From Castor canadensis (taxonomy: Eukaryota > Chordata > Mammalia > Rodentia > Castoridae), in NCBI RefSeq assembly GCF_047511655.1, contig NC_133395.1:72697910-72761909 (forward strand): a DNA stretch of 64,000 nucleotides. Direction: 5' to 3'. Positions 1 through 12,493 of the stretch are shown here, one piece after another (positions within the stretch are counted from its first letter, which is position 1; every line of letters starts with the position of its first letter). The translations under genes were made by a program, and so were the position numbers. Under the pieces are notes generated by a model. The model saw nothing but the letters and a program-made list of their open reading frames with translations. It ran no database searches and was not told the DNA's origin.

Positions 1-540
1 GACTCCCCTTTTAGCCAAGTTGCCCACCTTTCACAACCCTAATAAGGGCAGTAGTGGTGTTCATAGTACACACAACCGGATGTCCCACTGTTACCATTTG
101 GGCTTATATACTTGTCATTTAACCTGTAGGTCCTTTCCCAGGCTAAGGCCTGGTGTCTTTAGCTATTGTGGCACACGCATCAAAGTACATTGACACAGGT
201 GTGTTGGGTCATTAACCTGGGTGCGGTTAACGAGCTTCCCAATGCCGGTGAAGCTCTGGACCTCTCGCCATTGCTCTTGAGGGCAATAGACAGGGTTAAA
301 CAGATACACTGACCATCATGAAAGCACACTGAGTAGGTGGTATGGCTGTGGTGCATGACCCAACAATGGTGCCTGCACAAGAATAATCAGTGTGGAAAAC
401 CAGAGTTTTGGTAACAGCGTTCCCTGCTTGGGTAGTGTACGTACATGAGTCACAGTCCCAGGTAGAAAACTGACCAAGATTAGTAAGAAGAATACACAGA
501 ACGGACTTATCCTCAAAGGTGAGATGGGCAACTTTTCAAG
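1..540 (-). pseudogene. env-like remnant of the ERV
   Basis: An open piece at 531-316 has a strongly hydrophobic, signal-like stretch near its start, and a second piece at 380-180 is Cys/His-rich. Position after integrase fits env. Family assignment is by position only. Confidence 0.5.
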
Positions 541-899
541 CTTCCACTGTGCGTAGACTAGTCAGCTTCTGGAGTGACTAAAGCAGGGCTGATGTCACAT
601 TGTTCATGGTCTCCTGTTGTCTCCTGGGAAATGTTTTGAAGGTGATCCTGTACGGTGAGACTGGGTCAGGGATGCACTCCCATTTGAGGGAAGTTGGCTT
701 CCCTCAGCTATGGTTGGGTCCTGGGAATGATCTCTGCTACCTTAACTGCTGTAGGGATGGAGGAAACAACAATCGGACCTCTCCAGTAGGGCTTATATGG
801 CTGAACATTCCATTCCTTTACCCAAACAGCATCCCTGGTTTATAAGGATGCTACGTGGGAGTTGTCAGGCTAACAGGGAGTTTCTCTCTTACCCAGTCA

Positions 900-1730
900 T
901 TGATTTTTGAGGGTCAAATCAAGGGCCTATATCTATTGCCTCAGGGTGAGGTCACCTATTTTCTTAAGGTCCCCTCTCAGGCCCTTGACTAAAGCATTTC
1001 AAAAGGGGAGAGACCCGTCTGTTTGGTGGGGCTTGACCTCATCCTGAGCAAGGCTATGGGCAGTAATTGATCCCATAGTAGGTGGATCTCCTGGCATAGT
1101 TTTTTTAGTTGTAGTTTTTAGAGTCCTGTTTATATGTTTTATTTTCCCTGAACTCTGGGGGTGTGTAGCTTTTAAGTTATTTTTAATCTCTTAGCTATTA
1201 ACTGTACCACCTCAGCCACAAAGGCCGGCCCATTGTTTGACCCAATAGACACAGATATTCTGAATCAAGAGATGGTTTTCTTTAATAGGCACCTGGTCAC
1301 TTTTTGGGCTTTCTCAGTCTGAGTGGGAAAGGTTTTTATCCATCCTGAGAAGGCATAGACAAACACCAGCAAATATCAGTGATTGTTTCTGGCACACAGA
1401 TGGTACCTTTCACATACTGTCTTACTTATGCTGGAGAGCTTGGGAACATAAAAATGCCGGGCCAAGGCGGTCTCAAGAACTATTTGCCTGAGTGAGTTCC
1501 TTCATGGAACTGCTTGACAAATATGGGAGCCAGTGACTCAGGTATGGCAATGCGGCCATTAGTAAACTTCCACCATCCGTCCAGTAGAAAATTTCCTCCT
1601 TCAGTCTCAAACCAAGCCTGTTCTTGTGAAGTGTGCCATAGGTCCCATTCAGATAAGGGGCACAGGAACAAGGAAGCTGTCAGGAGGCTGAGGTTTGTCC
1701 TCCTGTGAGGGCTGCTCACTTGGCTTCCCT
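900..1730 (-). pseudogene. pol remnant: integrase
   Basis: The piece 1719-1480 ends in the His-containing zinc-domain start, then hits a TAG; the rest continues in another frame. The core follows, but at the second catalytic Asp the motif reads S-N-N-G-P (about 1242-1228), so Asp is Asn. Not functional. Confidence 0.75.
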
Positions 1731-2034
1731 ATCAGCCTTTTGATTTCCCTGAACAGTTGCTGTCTCCCCCTTCTGGTGCCCTTGGCAGTGTATGACTGCT
1801 ACTCGCTTAGGGGCCCATACATCTTTCAGTAATTTTAGAACTTTTTGTCCATATTTAACAACTTTTTTTTTCCTGAGTTAGAAGTCCTGAGTGGCAGTGG
1901 TCATGTTTTTAAAGACAGTATCCAGAGTCACTACTGCATATCCAGCAAAATGTGTGTCTTTTTTGGACAAAGCTGTTGCCATCCGTGAAACACTCAGTGT
2001 CCAGTTGACTAATGGGCTGGTTGGTCAAGCCTGG

Positions 2035-2640
2035 TCAGCTGGAGAACACTTCATCCATAACCACTAAACAGTCATGCTCCAGTGGGCCTGAATCAACTGG
2101 TAATAGGGTGGCAGTGTTTAGAGTCTTAACAACAACCTCTACCTGGACATATGGGTTTTTACATAATGTGCTTTGATTTTTGACCATTTGGGAGTTTGTT
2201 GTTAACCAATAATTTTCTTTATATTTCATGAGAGTCAAAACAGAGTGGGGAACTCAGACTGTGAGTTTTTGTCTCAAAGTAAGTTTGTCTGCTTCATTCA
2301 CCAAGACAGCAGTAGCCGCCAGGGTGCACAAGCAGGGAGGCCAGCCTGGGGAAGCTGCATCAAGTTGCTTTGATAAATAGGCCACTGAGCAGTGCCAGGA
2401 ACCAGCAGCTGGGTCAAGACTCCTACAGCTCCCAGTCTCTCGTGTACGCAAAGGAAGCAGGGCTTTATCATACCGGCAGAGCCAGAGCAGGGGCATTTGG
2501 AAGTGCCCTCTAAATTTTTTTTAAAGGCCTTTTTTTGCTTTTCTCCCCATACCATGGGTTTTCATCCTCTCCCTTTGTGGCTTTATAAAGGGGTTTTGCC
2601 AAGACAGAGTAATTGAGGATCCAGATCCAGCAGAAACCTG
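2035..2640 (-). pseudogene. pol remnant: end of reverse transcriptase and RNase H
   Basis: Two open pieces, 2496-2254 and 2238-2035, resemble the connection and RNase H part of gammaretroviral pol. They follow the PPPY-containing gag sequence almost directly, so protease and most of reverse transcriptase have been deleted. Frameshifts and stops are present. Confidence 0.7.
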
Positions 2641-3095
2641 CAGCTCCTGGAAATTCTCTAACCTGTATGGTGGCACATAAGGGGGCGGGGACTCCTTGGG
2701 GTCCCCATTAATATGGATTTTGTTGTTGTTTTTTTTTTTTGCTTTTTACATTTTTCCCTGTACTTGGAAGCTGATGCCCCCCCCTCACTACCATAATCTT
2801 ATGTGCTTTCTCTAGGTGGGGCTTTTAGCCATGTGGGCTGACTGAGGACTGCACTCTGCCAGCAGTCAAAATAATGAAACATCTGGGTGTTTCAGGCTCC
2901 TCTACAACCACTAAAAAATACCTTTATTGACTATGACCTTATCTAATAACCTCTCCAAGGGCCATCCTACACCAAAAGTAGGCCAGTCTATCTCACAGAA
3001 GGTCCTAAACTTGTCAGAAGTTAATTTGACCTGTAATCTCCATTAAATTCCCTCTTAAAGTTCTAGGAGGTGCTCTTATTCTGACCTCCTCCCAT
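2640..3095 (-). pseudogene. gag remnant of the ERV
   Basis: An ATG at 3095 is followed by a glycine-rich myristoylation-like start, then a stop after ten codons. Downstream fragments in shifted frames resemble the matrix region, and a PPPY late-domain motif lies at 2689-2678. Capsid and nucleocapsid are not seen. Multiple stops and an A-rich run near 2730 break it. Confidence 0.65.
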
Positions 3096-3756
3096 TTTTC
3101 CTGTTTGTCAGATGTCTAGGCAAAGACAAAGACCGAAGGGACAAGGGCTGTGGAGAGGAGGTAAGGGGTCCTTCTCTCCCTCACACAGGGGAAAACAAGT
3201 AACACCACTCACTTCGTCTGTCTCCAGCCACTCCCCTCGCAGGGATTTAAGCATCTCTTGGCCGTAGTGTGTCTGCATAAGCCCCGGACCAGAGGTACTG
3301 TTAGGGCTCACCCTAGACCATATGAGTTTGCTATGGACCCACAGATCAGGACTCCACACTAACTTTGTAAGCAGGCTACATCTCAGGCTCGCACTTTCAC
3401 ACACTCTCACACAGCACAGTACTTTCACCCCACTTCCTAAACCTGAAAGACATGGTTTCATCCCCAAAAAGGGCAGTTACTAGAGTGCCTTTTGAGAATT
3501 GATCAGACTCCCCTTACCTCCTGAGGAAGGCCTGAATTTGAACCTGGGTTCTTACCAGTCTGATGAGCAGGGCTCCCACATTGGTTCCCGAGCTTTACCA
3601 TGTTCCTTTATGCAACTGAACTCACCTCCTCAGCTCGCTGGGAGAGAGGCTCCCTCCCCAGATCAACATGGCCCTGTGGCACCTGGCAGGGGTGGCCCTC
3701 CTGGCGGGCTGGGGACATTGAGCCAGTGACAAGGAAGTGAAAACACCACTCTCCAA

Positions 3757-3774
3757 ATCCTGGATGAGCCCCCA
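3757..3774 (-). other. Retroviral primer-binding site, tRNA-Pro type
   Basis: TGGGGGCTCATCCAGGAT sits four bases after the LTR end. It differs from the tRNA-Pro complement used by gammaretroviruses at two positions, both G to A, consistent with CpG decay. Confidence 0.8.
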
Positions 3775-3778
3775 AAAA

Positions 3779-4120
3779 TGTTGCAGGAGGGCTCAAACAG
3801 AGACTGAGAGGGCACCAAAGCTTTCAGGAAGCAAGTTTATTAAGCAAACCAGCAGCAACTCAGTGGACTCGTGTCCAAAGGCTGAGCACCAAGAACAAAG
3901 AGGGTTTTCCTTATATACCATTTAGAGCAGGTTACAGAAATGTGGGTGGGGGGGTACAGCTTGTCCCATACATAATCACATGTTATTTCATTGGCTGTTT
4001 TAATTTCTGGGGCAAGGTGACCCTTCTCTGGTCTCCAGGTAACATTCCCCAAGTCTGGTTTTCCTTTGTTTCATTGTAGCACTCATTAATCTCTTTCCCC
4101 CTCCCTGCCATCCTGCCACA
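3779..4120 (-). repeat. 5' LTR of the ERV1 provirus
   Basis: About 342 bp with TG at 4120 and CA at 3779. It holds TATATAAG at 3917-3910 and AATAAA at 3841-3836, spaced as in U3-R-U5. It directly precedes the primer-binding site. Confidence 0.8.
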
Positions 4121-5182
4121 GTAGAGTCATAGTAGGCATACAATAAATATTATATGACTGAGTGAATGAACAAATGAAGGAATGGTCAGTTAATCAGAGG
4201 ACATATACATTCAAGAACTGTCATTGGCAATTTCCCACCATGTAGTTGGAAAGCCACTCCACCACATTAAAGATTGTAGAAGCAGACATGCAAGAACAAA
4301 AGCAGAGATGACAGATGGAGGAAAACAAACTTTCCTGGCTCACAACAGCATATTCATCTGAGTTTAAAGCTTGAATCAAAGGCCCAATTACATCCCATTG
4401 CCTAGACTTTCTAAGACCTGCTGTAGCCCTATTAATTCTACTTTTTGTGAAAGCTAAAAACAAAAGCAGATTTCTTTAGTTTTTGTGTAAATTTCAGAAC
4501 CCATCAAGGACACAATACTACATTTAGTTTTCCTGTCCCTTGGGCCCCTTTTGGCTCTGACTTTCCTTGTTTTTGCTGAACTCATTGTTTTCTTTGTATT
4601 TTATTTTATTTCTTTTAATTTTATGTTTATTTTCATGTTAACTTTGGTTGACTTTGTTGTCTTCTTTTTTTCCCTAGTGCTACTGTATGCTGGTTTCCAA
4701 AAGTCTCTTTTCATTGTCTTAACCTTGTGTTAACATTGTTTTTCTACTATAATTTTCTATTCCATAAATACTGCCTCTCTTCTCTAAGGGCTCAGAAGAA
4801 AACACAAATTTCTATAATTAAAAAAAGTAAACAAAATATAATTAATTTGCTCCACCAAGATAATCTATCCCAGCAAAGTTTGTCTTTTAGAATATTTGTA
4901 CTCTGTTTTTTCCCAACTCTACCTTTACCCAGACCAATATAAAGCCCTTGAGATACTTTGCTTTATTTCACTTCTTTCCTCACTTGCCCCTAAGTTCTAG
5001 CTTAGTACTTTAAGTTCCAGATTATTATTGGAATTGCCCTTTCTATTTTCAGAATTATCTTTTGGGGTTACCACTGTACATTCGTGCTGCATTGTTTTTC
5101 ATTAAATTTAACTATGAATGCATTACTAACAATTGTTTCTTATTCTCTTCATGTGTTCCTACTTCCTGTGGTAATGCTTTAT
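4121..5182. other. Intergenic DNA, nothing recognised
   Basis: AT-rich non-coding sequence next to the provirus. Short open frames are low-complexity hydrophobic shadows. No gene or clear repeat family seen. Confidence 0.5.
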
Positions 5183-5600
5183 ATTAATCTGTTCTCCATT
5201 GCTATAACAAAATGCCTGAGGCTGGGAACTTTACAAAGAAAACAGGTTTATTTAGCTCACAGTTCAGGAGACTGAAAAGTCCACACTTGGGCAGTCCTGT
5301 GAATTTAGCCTCCGGTGAGGGCCTCATGGAAGATGGCTTCACAATGGCAAGAACACCATCACATGGCAAGACAGGAAACCAGGCCAATTTTGCTCACTTA
5401 TACCAACCCCTCTCAGGAGATCTAAATCACTCTATGAAACACTATCAAACCTTTCCAATGAAGATACCTCCTTGGCCAATTGCCTCCCACTAGGCCCCAC
5501 CTCTTAAAGGTTTCGCCACCTCAATATTGCCACACTGAGGGATAAGCCTCTGACACCTGAACCACTGGGGGACAAGAACATCTAAACTGCAGCTGTGGGA
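5183..5600 (-). repeat. MaLR-like LTR relic
   Basis: Begins TATTAATCTGTTCTCC and carries the GCCTGAGGCTGGGAACTTTACAA block typical of reversed mammalian MaLR LTRs. It resembles the copies at 15312 and 25642 in layout. Confidence 0.65.
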
Positions 5601-7464
5601 ACTAGGAGATGTGTGTAGTTATGATGCTGTTTGTTTATACATTTCCTCTAGAAGTCACTCTAGCAAGTATCCCAGATCCATGAGTGACACACTATCTGAA
5701 TCACAGTACCCCACTCTTTCTCCACTCTGAAAGGTGACAGGGTCAGTGTGAGAGGGATCTCAGGTTACAGCCTTTTTCTCCCAATAGTCAGATGCCATCA
5801 TGTTCTAGTTAAGATTTTGCACATAAAACATTTCATGATAGTCTGCTTCTTTTAGTAACTTTATTTCTGTTGATATGGGTTTTTTTTTGTTTTTTTTTTT
5901 TTTATTCTTGAGATTTAAAATTTCCCAGACTGTCTTCAGCGACTGTCATGTTTTCTCATTCCTTCTGCTTGGAACTTTGTGAACAGTTTCAATTTGCACA
6001 TTAAGGTTCTTAATGTCAGAGACATTTTCTTCTGTTATTAATTTAACAATTGCCTCTTCTCCATCTGTTGTTCCTTTTTCCTCCCTGGATCTTCTTTTAC
6101 TCATGCTGGTTTGTTCAAGGTATAACCTCCCCCCAAATGATTATTTTCACTCATAACAGTCATATTTTTACTCTGTTTTTTGAGATATTAGCTCCATTGA
6201 ACTTCTAAGCCATTAGTGCACATTAATCAGCAATGACTGACATTTTCTTTCAATCTATTTACTGCATTTTTAGTTCAAACATGCTGGAATTCATTTACAA
6301 ATACTCATTGACTACCCTTGCATATTTCTCTATTTGGTTCAAGTTTTAATCAGTTTATTTAAGGACCTTCCAGAATGCTTTGCAAATTTTTTCTCTCTCA
6401 GGTTCAGGTCCAACTGTTGGAGTCCTTCAAATGACACCATGAGACAGGTGCTTTCAGTGTCATCTGCAGAAGCCTGGCGTGCCCAGGACTCTTCCAAGGG
6501 GTCTACAAGATCACAACTATTTTACAATAATAGTAACATGATATTTGCATCTTCCATCATGTTGACAATGACACAAAACTGCTGGTTCTTTAGCATGTAT
6601 CAAAGCAGTGTCACCCAAATTTATCAGTTGTCACTGTACCCTTCACTGACACATTCAGAGAAAGTGAAGAATTCAAGGCTGAAGTGGTTATAAAGGTCTT
6701 GGCCATAAAAGGTAATGCTGGGCTTACTTCCAGCATCACAGTCACCGGGCTGCTGTGTAATCTCCCTTTTCCCAATCAGCCAGCTCTAATTTTGGAGCAA
6801 GAAAAGAGGATGAAAATAAAAATATACACAAAATGTACCAGTCCTTTTTACAGGATTCATGACTGCGGAAAATTTTTTTAAAAACTTTTCTCCTTTTTGT
6901 TCATGTTCAATGTCATCCAGTACCTAATGTGCTGCTCTGGCAGCTTGAAAACAGCAGCACAGACTGATTGGAAACCAAGGTGAACTGGCCGCATGCCAAG
7001 GGGTGACACATGATCCTGATCCCAAGGCAACAGTTTCCTCCACGCATCTGCATTGCTCATCAGGATGAAAAGAAAGCTTGGACTCTTAGTAGAGCATCAT
7101 TCCCCTACCACACTTTTTTTTTTCTTTTCTTACAGTAATAAACTTTCCTTCTTCTGGGAGGAGACTAGATTCATAGTTTGAAGACAAAAGGGAAAGTGCT
7201 ATAAAAGACACTAAAATAAGAGTTTTCCTTTAAAACTATTTCATTCCCTACTAAAAGGTAATAGTGATACACAAGTTGCAACAGTAATAGTGATACATGA
7301 GTTATAAATGAGTTATATACAGTAATATAATAAATGACATTTTATTAATGTAATTTCTTGGCTAATCATCAGATTTTTCCCGCACTGCAAAAATAAAAGA
7401 CTTTTCCACTTCACTTTTCTGGAAACTTATTATATTATCCAAATCTATACATTTACCTTTATTT
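5601..7464. other. Intergenic DNA, no gene recognised
   Basis: T-rich tracts near 5880-5905. 6400-7060 is less AT-biased with an open frame of 119 codons on the plus strand, but no domain, splice pattern or family was recognised; it may belong with the transposase relic just to its right. Confidence 0.4.
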
Positions 7465-7707
7465 TTAATAGATACAATTGAAAGTAGTATCAATCACTCT
7501 TATAAATGAAAGATTACAAGTTTCGATCATTTTTAATTTTGAGAAGGACCTTTCTGCATATGCAACTGTTACTGGAGCTATTAAAAGTATTTTATAGGCT
7601 GTAACAACATTGTTGAAATTATTTGAGGATATAATATTGCAATGAATTTCTGATAAATTATATCGAAATATAAATTTTATTGCATGTAGAACTGATGACT
7701 CTTTCAA
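7465..7707 (-). pseudogene. hAT-type transposase C-terminal fragment
   Basis: The minus-strand translation contains the motif AERSFSKLK after a hydrophobic helix, the hallmark of the hAT dimerisation domain. Only about 80 codons are open; the frame breaks shortly after and no N-terminal or zinc-finger part is seen. Could derive from a hAT transposon or a processed copy of a domesticated hAT gene. Confidence 0.65.
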
Positions 7708-7720
7708 AACAATTTTCCAA

Positions 7721-8584
7721 ACAATTTAGCTCTATACAAGTCAGTAAGTCTGAAGTCCACTTTAAATGTAAATGTATACAATGTTATTTTATACAATTTT
7801 TTTAATGTTGCCTGTAATATTTCTTGTAATTTGCAGAGCTTTGATTGTCACTTCTGGGGTGGCTGCTAATGTAACCACCACCAACCTAGATGCAGATCCT
7901 GGCTTGGCCATCACCTCAGGAACCCTTGGTTTGTCCTAAGCAAGCAAGTGAGACCTGATCCAATGACTGCAGGACACTGTCCACCTTGTCTGTGAACTAC
8001 TGCTAGGACCACAACCATCCATATGTACACTACTGCCTGACTCACGGTGCATGCTACATTGTCCTGTCAGACATCATCAGCAAATACAAGTCCAAAGAGA
8101 AAATTATGCCGAAAATGTCAACACCATCAAAAGAGAAACATTAAGCCAAGCACAGGGTCCTGTGCGTGAAGTCATATCAGTCACACTGCCATAAAGCCAG
8201 TCCTGTCTGGGAGTCCAGACACAGACCAATGGTAATTTCTGGTTTTCTACCCTCTAGTGGTTTCAATTGCAGTGTTTAATGTGCTTTTTATTGCCAATCT
8301 AGTAAGTAATTTGTCTTAGAAATCTGCTACTTACAATCTGTCCTAGAAATGGTTGAGGCTTTTTATAGCTCTCTAAGCCAGCACCTTTCTCTCCTCTCCT
8401 TATAAATCGATTGGCTATCTTCTCTAGAAAGCCCAGCTTTGAATAACCACTAATGACTTAAATGAGTTTCTGGGTCTTTCTGAATCTCTACTCCTTCCCA
8501 ACAGGTATTAGCTCAGGCCCAGAGAAGCACTGGATTCATTTAGCTATTGAGAACATCACAGCCAAGAATATGGTGCACAAGAGA
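7721..8584. other. Intergenic DNA with an unrecognised higher-complexity stretch
   Basis: 7820-8170 looks like decayed coding sequence (balanced composition, short open runs in shifting frames) but I could not assign it to a family. Confidence 0.3.
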
Positions 8585-8720
8585 AATCAGAGCACAAGTT
8601 CTGGGGCAATCCTATCTGTTCACATCCCAACTTTACCACCACTTTCCTGCTGTGAGGCTTTGACCTTAGTTTCTCATATGAAAATAGGGATGGAGTTTGG
8701 TAAATATTTATTACTATCCA
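8585..8720 (+). repeat. MIR SINE relic
   Basis: Contains a diverged MIR core (TTTACCACC...CTGTGAGGCTTTGACC...TTTCTCATATGAAAATAGGGATGG). Confidence 0.6.
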
Positions 8721-8904
8721 GTTCTAAGTAAATGGGTACAATCTCTTAGCCTATAGCAGCGATGCTCCTAGCAAGACAAAAATACTAGCTTTCACTACAT
8801 ATTTTCTGTGTACCAAAATGCAGAGGATGCTTTCTAAAGGGGTCTACCAAGAAGCAGCAATAGGAATCTAATTCAATAAGGGCATTGAGGAAGCACCTGC
8901 TGAG

Positions 8905-9001
8905 GGTGTGTGTGTGGGTGTGTGGGTGTGTGGGTGTGGGTGTGTGTGTGTGTGTGGGTGTGTGTGTGTGGGTGTGGGTCTGGGTCTGGGTCTGGGTCTG
9001 C
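8905..9001. repeat. GT/GGGTGT minisatellite ending in a GGGTCT array
   Basis: (GT)n interrupted by GGGTGT units, then four GGGTCT hexamers. The open frames on both strands are repeat artefacts. Confidence 0.95.
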
Positions 9002-9914
9002 ATATGATCTACCCTGCATGTACTGGACAGAAGGCCCTGAGGATCTATTCATACAAGCAACTCATACACATGGCTTTCATTTGATGGCTGGGCTGCTGCC
9101 TCTTGTTTACATGCAGTCATCAGCAGAGCTCCCATGAGACAACACAGTTAAGAAATATAGCACAGAACACCTCCTCCAATCCAGACAAGACAAACAACAG
9201 CATCCTTTGAAGTCTCTTGTTTTGTTTTTAAGTGTGATGGGGCATCTCAAACCTACCTTATATTTGGTCATGAATTTTAAACATAAGCCAAAACAAGGGT
9301 TCTACAAAGCATAAAAAGAATTCACATTTAAATTTCATGAGCTTTGCTAGTGGAAAGGTTAATTGGGGTTAATTAATCAAACCTATATGCCAATAGATAG
9401 GTGCGTTAAATATTAAATTCTTCCTTGACAGACTTTATAAAATGTAAGTGTGATTTATTAACAAGAAAATTAAATCATCAAAAATAATGAAACCATCTTA
9501 TTTCATTAAATTCTCCAATGAGATTTGTAGACTGCCTGAAGGTGTCCCTGCTGCAAAATGACTGACCTCTGGAAATGATCACCATTACCACTTGCCCAAG
9601 ACTGTCCTGCCTTCCCAGCCAGGGCTAAGACTAGGATTAGGGCTGACTTTCCAAGACCATTCCATGATATGCTTATTTCACTGTTCACTGTCTTCACTGC
9701 AAGCTGGGTTAGAATCCAATGAGAATCTGAACAAGGTAAAGGGGAACCACTTTGAGGTCTACAACAGAGGGTCTGTAACTAATTATATAGAATGAATTAG
9801 TTACAGGGCCATGGAAGATCCAAGAAGCCAACAGGGGATGGTGAGAAAATCCAGAAAGTCCTTAGGGGCATGACCTTAAAGTGGATAGTGGCCCCTTGCT
9901 ATCTCTCTTTTAGT
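9002..9914. other. Intergenic DNA, nothing recognised
   Basis: No gene or clear repeat seen; AT-rich in 9240-9500. Confidence 0.5.
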
Positions 9915-10112
9915 TCCTGGCCATGAGATGAAAACATTCCTCCCCTGTGTGCTTCTGCCATGATGTGCTGGCTTGCCAGGGCCCAAAGGAACAGGACTAA
10001 CCAATCCTGGATTGAAATCTAAGACTGTGAGCCAAAGTAAATTTTTTCTCTTTATTAATTGATTATTTTAGGTTCTTGTTGCAGTAATGGAAAACCACCT
10101 AATATACCTGGT
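9915..10112 (+). repeat. MaLR-like LTR fragment
   Basis: ACTGTGAGCCAAAGTAAA and TTCTTGTTGCAGTAATGGAAAACC match the end of a sense MaLR-type LTR (compare 17868-18235). Confidence 0.6.
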
Positions 10113-12419
10113 TACAGGATAAGGGAAGAGGAGATGCTACTGGGAAGAGGAGATTCCAGGGGCAGGGCTTACCTGGAAGAGGTTGGCAGGCCCATCCAGT
10201 GAGACGAGAATGATGAGAAAGGTGCAGGGTAGCATCCAAGACCAATTAAGTGAGATTCCCTGTGAGTTGGATTCTGTGACCCATCAGTGGGTCATAAAAC
10301 TCCCCAGGTAGTTCCAAAGTGCAAAGAGGAATGAGGACCACTTCTTAGAGCGTTGTCAGAACCTGCAGTCCTAGGATTGGATCTGTCCCAAACTGGAGAG
10401 ATTGTTGATGCAACATCACTCATGGTTAAGAAGCAGAGACCAAGGTACCAGAGTCCAGACAGCCAAACCACTGAATTACCTTTGAAGGAATATCCAAGAA
10501 ATGGACTTGATTTGTAGAACTTTCCTTTGTAGGTAATTTTAGTTCTATAAAAATGTTATTTCAAAGAATCATATTTTTCTTAATGTCTATTGAAAAAGTA
10601 TCTAAGCATCAAACTCATGCTAATTACAGTCTAGCACAATTGATGAACAAGGCATTTCAATATACATAAATAAACTAGAATCAGATATTCTGCTTAATAA
10701 CTCTATTAACTTGCACATAATAAGTGTGTGATAATTATTTGTTGAATAAACTAGTCATCAAAGGAAGATTAATGTTCGGTGTGATATTATTGTGATTTTT
10801 ATTGTATTTTAATTCTTTGAAAATTGAGAATACATGATGAAACATATAATGAATCTGTTAATGAGAAACAAACATCTTAATATGATCTTTTTAAAATGAC
10901 TGAGAAGGCAACTCAACATTTTTAATAGCCCTAAGGTAATCACCATGAGCACCAATTACCATCATAAATATTGTTAAAGAGAAGTCTGATTGGCAAAATG
11001 CCAGTAAAGAGAGTTCAGTTGGGACCCAGATAATTGGAAAAACAGTTAACTCCTTTTAAAGAACAACCTGCAGTAAGTTTCTATGTCTTTTTCATTAAGT
11101 AGTTGTTCATACAAGACATGTTTAATAAGCAATAAGTGTCCTGGGGAATAGCAAGACAAATAACACAGAGTCCTTGCTTCAAAGTACCTTATAAGCTAAT
11201 GGGAAAAACAAGATAATCACACAAGTCCCAATGGGATGTTCCAAGATGACCAGGCAAGAGGGCATGAAAAAAGAGCTCTAAGAGCAAATGCCAGCTGGTT
11301 ATAGAGAGCAAGCAAGGTCACTACAAGTATTTGAAGATGGAAGGAGCCTAATAAATGGCACTCAATCTGCAGAATGGACACAAATCAGAAAACCAGTCAG
11401 TGATTCTTGGAAAAATCTGAGTCCAAACAGGACAATTGCAGCAAGTATAAAAATGAAGGGTTGGTGCTAGAAACATTAGAGTAAAAGCAATCCACAGCAT
11501 TTCATGCTGAATATCTCCAGGGGTTGACTAAAAAAATTAGAAGTACAAGGAGCTCCTTAGAAGGGAAAGGTAATGAATACCACTTCTTTGGTGAAGGCAG
11601 GATAGATAGCCAACAAAAGCCACCCACCATAAATGCACTGAATAGCACACTCTTTGCAAGGTAGTTTTATTATGTACAGGTTACTGTTATCATGTAACCT
11701 GTATCCATAAATAAGAAACTCACTTGTCCCTCATATTATAAAATATTTTGAATAAAAATATAATCTTGGTTAGCACAATACTCTTAAAGACTTTCAAAAA
11801 TAGTAGTGCAAGTCATCTTTCTATGCATGAAACACTTCACTTTAAAAAAAATCACAATATTGGTGATATGTCACCCAGGCTTTTAGGTTTAAGCTGAAGA
11901 ACTAGATCCAGCATCCATGCTATGAACACCAAAGAGCAGGAATGGTCCTGACTTGGCAGAGCAGGAGCTGGAGAATCAACTGAGCCAATAGAGGTTGTAT
12001 TTTACAAACTGCATGGCAAATGCGTTGGTAACTGTGTTACAGCTTGCTTTATAAGGACAGCATTTCACGGACTCCCCTTTTGTTCTTCATCTCTCTAGAG
12101 ATAGCAAATGGATTCAGTGTGAAGAAGCCAGATAATAACTTATACCTGGACAATGCTTTGACATTTACAAACTACTTTCTCATACGGCATTAACATACAT
12201 AAGCTTCAGAATGTCCCTGAAAGGCAGGTGACATTAACTCCTTACAGATAACAGATAAAAAAAAGAAATGACAAATAATTAAACCCAGGTCTAGAAGGGA
12301 AAGGACAGATCTATGATTACTCTGAAGAGTTTGTTCCAGAACTATTATTTTTTCAAGCTTCAAGTTCTCAACTCAAAAATTCCTCTTCAAAACTAGGTTC
12401 CTGATGTCTTTATTCAACA
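10113..12419. other. Intergenic DNA, mostly unclassified
   Basis: AT-rich. A weak L2-like tail lies near 11100-11230 (CAATAAGTGTCCTGGGGAATAG). No open frame over about 60 codons has coding character. Confidence 0.45.
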
Positions 12420-12493
12420 TTTTTTTTTTCAGTACTAGGGTTTGAACTCAGGGCCTCACACTTGTTAGGCAGGTACTCTACCACTTGAACATG
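12420..12493 (-). mobile_element. tRNA-derived SINE
   Basis: Reversed copy: B box in GGTTTGAACTCAGGG and A box in CTCTACCACTTGA, with a T-run (its A tail) at the left. Confidence 0.8.

Larger units (their letters stand above)
1..4120 (-). mobile_element. Degraded gammaretrovirus-like (ERV1) provirus, truncated by window edge
   Basis: Reading the minus strand: an LTR (4120-3779), primer-binding site, leader, gag remnants, an internal jump into the end of reverse transcriptase/RNase H, integrase, then an env-like start. The opposite LTR must lie left of base 1. All frames are broken by stops and frameshifts, so it is an old, inactive copy. Similarity to endogenous gammaretroviruses is by motif recognition. 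Confidence 0.85.

Noticed and set aside
8785..9003. Thr/His-Pro repeat frame
   Set aside because: Translation of the GT minisatellite.
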